From Chitinophagaceae bacterium (GTDB taxonomy: Bacteria; Bacteroidota; Bacteroidia; Chitinophagales; Chitinophagaceae): 45,550 nucleotides of DNA. Positions 41,735 through 45,550 of the stretch are shown one piece after another (position 1 is the first letter of the stretch; each line of letters begins with the position of its first letter). The notes under the pieces are model-generated. The model was given only the letters and a program-made list of their open reading frames with translations, ran no database searches and was not told where the DNA came from. Where the stretch lies: positions 1 to 45,550 of the forward strand of contig JADLCD010000051.1 of NCBI GenBank assembly GCA_020847395.1, written 5' to 3'. A program made the position numbers and the translations under genes.

Positions 41735-42892
41735 TCAGTTTAATTCTTTATATAGTTCAAAAAATTGTTTCCCAATTTCCTGGTAAGCATATTTGTCTTT
41801 TGCATTACTCGCAATTTTTTCTCTATTGTACTTGTAATATTGTGTAAGCATCTCGTGCATGGCGTATGCCAATTCTTCTTCGTGCTCTGATGTCACCAGC
41901 TTACCATTCAAGTCGTTTACAGCTTCAGGAATTCCTCCAACATTAGTAGCTATTACAGGAATTCCACAACATAGTGCTTCCACAATAACACATGGAAAAT
42001 TCTCATACCGGCTAAAAAGTACCAATGCGGAGGCATTTTGCATGTGTTGAGCTACTTCTGCATTGTTTATTTCGCCGGTAACTATTATGAAGTTTCTCAA
42101 TTGCAAATCATCAATTATTTTTGATATTTCTGGTGAAAGGCCCCTTCCAATGAATTCTATTTCCCAATTTGATTGTAAATCTTTTAGCAAAGCACAGGCA
42201 TTTAAAATTCCTTCAACATTTTTTTGATAATTCATTACAGAGATATGAATAAAGCGGAACTTTTTAGGCACACCTGGCTTTAAAAAAAAATAATTTGTAT
42301 CAGCTACATTATGGATTACATCAACCCTATCCAGATTAAATTTTTGTTTAAGAATATTTCCATCATGACCTGATACGGAAGTAACTATAGCCGCATTCTT
42401 AAAAACAGATGATACCGCACGTCTAAAATAAAATGACCTTTTGTCAAAGGCGTCAAAAGCTCCTACCACATAAGTTGCGGAGTGTTCGGAAACTATATAA
42501 GGGATACTCCATTTCCTTTTAATCCATTGGGCAATCACCCCAGCCTTCATTGGCACATGAACATGTACAACATCTGGCTTTCCATTTGCTGAAAAATATT
42601 CTCGAATGTACTTTTTGTATACAGCATAATATTTCCAATTATATATTATTTTGTTTAAGAGAGGAAAGCCAGTTGTAGGAAACCGGAAATAAATAATAAT
42701 CTCCGTTAAGTTGCCTGTCTTTACTTTTTCTATTTTATTTTCCTTAATGGGTACCCCCTCTCCATATTGTGCAACATAAATTACAGTAACCGGGGTAAAG
42801 GCTGATACAGCCCTTGCATGACGCTGTACAAAATCACCTTCTAAAGGAATAATTTTATTAGGATACCAACTTGCCAGCCAAAGTATTTTCAT
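41735..42892 (-). CDS. Glycosyltransferase family 4
   Basis: This 385-residue GT-B protein starts MKILWLASWYPNKIIPLEGDFVQRH, the usual GT4 opening. It has HVHVPMKAG in the acceptor domain and, in the donor domain, FIHISVMNYQKNVEGIL. The retaining GT4 E-x7-E is Glu297 to Glu305 (RYENFPCVIVEALCCG), followed by VIATNVGGIPE. It would add a hexose or related sugar from a nucleotide donor to a growing surface glycan. It is 15 bp after the flippase gene and 13 bp before the methyltransferase gene, so all three are probably one operon. Confidence 0.9.
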   Translation of the reverse strand: MKILWLASWYPNKIIPLEGDFVQRHARAVSAFTPVTVIYVAQYGEGVPIKENKIEKVKTGNLTEIIIYFRFPTTGFPLLNKIIYNWKYYAVYKKYIREYFSANGKPDVVHVHVPMKAGVIAQWIKRKWSIPYIVSEHSATYVVGAFDAFDKRSFYFRRAVSSVFKNAAIVTSVSGHDGNILKQKFNLDRVDVIHNVADTNYFFLKPGVPKKFRFIHISVMNYQKNVEGILNACALLKDLQSNWEIEFIGRGLSPEISKIIDDLQLRNFIIVTGEINNAEVAQHMQNASALVLFSRYENFPCVIVEALCCGIPVIATNVGGIPEAVNDLNGKLVTSEHEEELAYAMHEMLTQYYKYNREKIASNAKDKYAYQEIGKQFFELYKELN

Positions 42893-42907
42893 TATTATAC
42901 AAAGGAA

Positions 42908-44209
42908 TTAAGAACGCTTCAAAAATTTGTGGAGTATCATTTGTTTTATTTTACTGATATCTGACAAGCTAATACTATAAAACCTCACTGCCGATATGTT
43001 CGTATTCCTGGTAAACCAATAGGTAAGGAAAAAATGATATACCAGGTAGCCCGCACTGCTCACCATTGCAGCACCTTTGATTCCGTATTTGGGCGTAAAA
43101 ATAAAATTTCCCACAACAATTACTAAAAGCGCTATCAGCAGTGCAGCAATATTAACGCTGATTTTTTTTACACCTGCATAAAATGCCGCTACAGGATACA
43201 GCATCACCAATGCCAATATACCGGGAATGAGTAAAAGAAAAGGAATAAACATTTCGTTGAATGTTTTTCCAAACACAAAAGGAAAAAGCCAATACCCGCA
43301 AGCAGCCAACACGAGGCAAATACCGAGGTAAAGCAATAATAAAAACCTTGAAACAATCGCTATCTTTTTAGCCATATCTTTTTCCAAAGTATTAACTATA
43401 GACGGGAATACCGCGCTGGCAATAATTGATGGTAAAATAAAAAGCATTTGTGCCAGTTTTGACACCTGTATATAATTACCCAATGCTGTTGCAGAACAGT
43501 AATATTCTACAAACCAATAATCAATTCTGTATACCAGAAAGAAAAGAAAGTTAGCGGCAAATGCTGCCATGCTATACTTTACAATTTTTGTAAGGTCATT
43601 CTTTGCAGGCAAATGAAAGAAGGTTGGTTTACCATATTTTGTATAAAATAATATGGCAGTTAATAAGCCCTGTAAAAAGAAACCTGCAAAATAAATATTA
43701 ACATACGTTTCAAAGTTGAATAACGCTCCATTGGAAAAAGGTATCAAAACAACAAGCGCAATATTAACCAGGGCAAGTATCTTATTTGGTAAAGCAAAAT
43801 TTTTTTTAGCATAAAAAGCGGCAGTAAAAAAATTTACCAGCATACAACCTGCAACATAACAAACCGCCGGAAATAATTGTTGCGTATATGATGCAGGAAG
43901 TAACCCAAAGTGTATGGTTGTGTTTAACACAATAAATACAGCAAGCGTTGAAAAGAGTGTCCACCATACGGAGAAATTGGCTAACCTTAATACTGGCACT
44001 TCCCCTGAAGCAGTATAATACGCCACACCAGATTCCATACTCAGGCTTGAGATGGCGACAATTAATGCAAAGCTGTTGGTAACAAAATAAATAAGCCCGC
44101 TATAGGATGCTTCGTAATAGCGGGCTATCATAATATTCAGCAACAGCACAGATGCAAAGTATATACCTCTCCAGAGTACACTTTGATATATGAGGCTGCG
44201 AAGTTTCAT
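42908..44209 (-). CDS. Wzx-like polysaccharide flippase
   Basis: This 433-residue protein has about 12 hydrophobic helices. It opens with LIYQSVLWRGIYFASVLLLNIMIARYYE and carries GIKGAAMVSSAGYLVYHFF near the end, a pattern of the oligosaccharide flippase (MVF/MATE-like) family. It would move lipid-linked glycan from the cytoplasmic to the periplasmic side of the inner membrane. The gene begins 3 bp after the tpiA stop codon, so it is cotranscribed with a glycolytic gene, which is unusual as a functional pairing. The identity of the glycan is unknown. Confidence 0.85.
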   Translation of the reverse strand: MKLRSLIYQSVLWRGIYFASVLLLNIMIARYYEASYSGLIYFVTNSFALIVAISSLSMESGVAYYTASGEVPVLRLANFSVWWTLFSTLAVFIVLNTTIHFGLLPASYTQQLFPAVCYVAGCMLVNFFTAAFYAKKNFALPNKILALVNIALVVLIPFSNGALFNFETYVNIYFAGFFLQGLLTAILFYTKYGKPTFFHLPAKNDLTKIVKYSMAAFAANFLFFLVYRIDYWFVEYYCSATALGNYIQVSKLAQMLFILPSIIASAVFPSIVNTLEKDMAKKIAIVSRFLLLLYLGICLVLAACGYWLFPFVFGKTFNEMFIPFLLLIPGILALVMLYPVAAFYAGVKKISVNIAALLIALLVIVVGNFIFTPKYGIKGAAMVSSAGYLVYHFFLTYWFTRNTNISAVRFYSISLSDISKIKQMILHKFLKRS

Positions 44210-44212
44210 TGA

Positions 44213-44974
44213 TTATTTCAGTGCATCGATAATCTGCGTAAAATCTGCGGCAATTAACGAAGCTCCACCAACCAGACCTCCATCTACGTCTGGCTTTGAA
44301 AATATTTCTTTAGCATTACTGCCCTTTACACTACCACCATATAAAATCGGAACAATATCAGCAGTTTCTTTACCATACTGCGCAGCCAATACAGCCCTGA
44401 GGTGCTGGTGCATTTCCTGTGCCTGGCCGGCAGTGGCGGTTTTGCCTGTTCCTATAGCCCAAATGGGTTCGTATGCAATAACTATTTTAGCAAGTTGCTC
44501 TGCAGATAAATGAAACAAGCTTTCTTTTAATTGTTGTTCTACAAAACCATTTTGTGTGCCTGCTTCACGAATGCTCAACGGTTCACCGCAACAAAAAATG
44601 GGTATCAGTCCATAACTCAATGCTAAATCCAGTTTTTCCGCCAGCACCGCGTTTGATTCTGCAAAATATTCTCTTCTTTCAGAGTGACCCAACACAACAT
44701 ATTCTATACCGATAGAGTGCAGCATTTCAATCGATGTTTCACCGGTATATGCGCCAGACTTTTTATTGGAACAGTTTTGAGCGGCAACAAAATAATTTGT
44801 GTGACCGTTTACTTTAGTTTTTGCCAGTGTGAGATAAGGAAATGGCACTGCAAAAATAACCGTTTGATGCGCCAAGAGTTTTTTAGGTTCCTGTAATAAA
44901 TTATTCAATAATTCTTCAGCCTGCGTAACAGTAAGATTCATTTTCCAGTTGGCGGCGGCTATTTGTTGTCTCAT
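44213..44974 (-). CDS. tpiA: Triosephosphate isomerase
   Basis: The 253-residue enzyme has all catalytic elements: Asn9 and Lys11 in AANWKMN, His97 in LGHSERR, Glu169 in AYEPIWAIGTGK with the loop after it, and GGSVKGSNA for phosphate binding. It interconverts dihydroxyacetone phosphate and glyceraldehyde 3-phosphate. Its start overlaps the stop codon of the upstream GlmU-like gene (TAATG), and the flippase gene follows after 3 bp. Confidence 0.96.
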   Translation of the reverse strand: MRQQIAAANWKMNLTVTQAEELLNNLLQEPKKLLAHQTVIFAVPFPYLTLAKTKVNGHTNYFVAAQNCSNKKSGAYTGETSIEMLHSIGIEYVVLGHSERREYFAESNAVLAEKLDLALSYGLIPIFCCGEPLSIREAGTQNGFVEQQLKESLFHLSAEQLAKIVIAYEPIWAIGTGKTATAGQAQEMHQHLRAVLAAQYGKETADIVPILYGGSVKGSNAKEIFSKPDVDGGLVGGASLIAADFTQIIDALK

Positions 44975-45550
44975 TATAGTGTTGTTTTGTATAAATATTT
45001 TAAAATTGCTGTTTCTTTATCTGTTAATGTTTGATGCTTTAGTTTTTTCCAGTTATCAATATGCTGTAATGCCTTTTCAAAAATATACCGGTCATTATAT
45101 CCCCATGTAAAATCAGGTATATGTTTAGGGCCCAGTCCTTCTCCGAATATATTACATGCTACGCCTGCAAATGTAGCGGTATTCAGCGAAGTATTAATAG
45201 CTGTGCGGGTGTAATCTCCCATCATCACGCCGCATTTTAATCCAGCGTTAACGCGTTCTTCTACCGGGAATATTTTAAAAATATCGCCTGCATCATTTTT
45301 AATATTTGAATTGGAAGTGCCGGCTCCCAGGTTGCACCACTCTCCTATTACCGAATCACCAAGATATCCATGGTGTGCTTTGTTGGAATAGCCCATCATA
45401 ATACTATTTTTTATTTCGCCGCCTGCATAGCAAAACGGCCCGATGGTGGTTGCCCCATATACAGCCGTTCCCATTTTTAATACCGCGGCTTCTCCAAAAG
45501 CAAACGGACCTCTTATCATGCATCCTTCCATTATAGTGGCGTTGCGGCCA
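44974..45550 (-). CDS. GlmU-like sugar nucleotidyltransferase, left-handed beta-helix part (5' end outside window)
   Basis: The frame is open to the window edge, so only the last 191 codons or so are present. An internal ATG at 45531 is not the true start, since GRNATI continues in frame before it. The visible part has left-handed beta-helix turns (FGEAAVLKMGTAVYGATTIGP, GEWCNLGAGTSNSNIKND, GLKCGVMMGDYTRTAIN), then a helical tail. This fits the Bacteroidota GlmU-family protein, in which an N-terminal nucleotidyltransferase domain precedes the helix. The reaction cannot be fixed without the missing N-terminal part. It overlaps tpiA by one base. Confidence 0.8.
   Translation of the reverse strand, partial: GRNATIMEGCMIRGPFAFGEAAVLKMGTAVYGATTIGPFCYAGGEIKNSIMMGYSNKAHHGYLGDSVIGEWCNLGAGTSNSNIKNDAGDIFKIFPVEERVNAGLKCGVMMGDYTRTAINTSLNTATFAGVACNIFGEGLGPKHIPDFTWGYNDRYIFEKALQHIDNWKKLKHQTLTDKETAILKYLYKTTL

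Overview
The window comes from a member of the Bacteroidota, most likely a Chitinophagales/Chitinophagaceae-type soil or freshwater bacterium. The reasons are two type IX secretion (T9SS) cargo proteins (type A and type B sorting domains), Bacteroidota-style LptD, OstA, MCE and amidase genes, a DUF2157/GDYXXLXY pair, LytTR response regulators, few Shine-Dalgarno sites, several boxes that fit the Bacteroidota -7 consensus TAnnTTTG, and a moderately AT-rich composition. Species cannot be fixed from sequence alone. I saw no tRNA, rRNA, CRISPR array, transposase, phage gene or recognisable defence system.

Layout. 1-682 is non-coding and repeat-rich. 683-1864 holds a LOG-family phosphoribohydrolase and a GNAT acetyltransferase. 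1974-5953 (minus) is a compact cassette for GDP-D-glycero-alpha-D-manno-heptose (hddA, gmhA, hddC, gmhB-like) followed by an RluA-type pseudouridine synthase. 6333-12304 holds two large secreted T9SS proteins separated by a GC-rich structured element. 12362-21548 carries two phosphorelay sets (LytTR regulator, small membrane protein and hybrid kinase with fused Hpt; then hybrid kinase divergent from a separate Hpt and a LytTR regulator). They flank adenine deaminase and a LolA-like periplasmic protein. 22069-24002 is the GDYXXLXY/DUF2157 membrane pair. Next come a GGT-like Ntn hydrolase and a PepSY-like protein.

26550-27033 is a gene-free tandem repeat. 27034-30231 (minus) holds pepP, pssA, purS and rsmI, with a MITE-like inverted repeat between pepP and pssA. 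30445-33478 is a convergent pair of secreted carbohydrate-active proteins (Asp-box propeller and GH5). 33550-40659 is an envelope-biogenesis block: LptD, divergent from amidase, MlaD/MCE protein and OstA-like protein. 40669-45550 (minus) holds a GlmU-like protein cut by the window edge, tpiA, a Wzx-like flippase, a GT4 glycosyltransferase and a methyltransferase, which look like surface-glycan synthesis.

Much of the window serves the cell surface: heptose donor synthesis, glycan assembly and flipping, LPS transport, peptidoglycan hydrolysis and T9SS adhesins, with two phosphorelays nearby. The least conventional content is the set of structured repeats. One is a REP-like hairpin with compensatory base changes between copies and a reusable 54-bp module. 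Another is a branched 104-bp element with two perfect inner hairpins. A third is a 120-bp element with 28-bp terminal inverted repeats that overlaps a stop codon. The unusual pairing of LytTR regulators with Hpt phosphorelays is also worth attention. I found no gene cluster that I could call a wholly new system with confidence.
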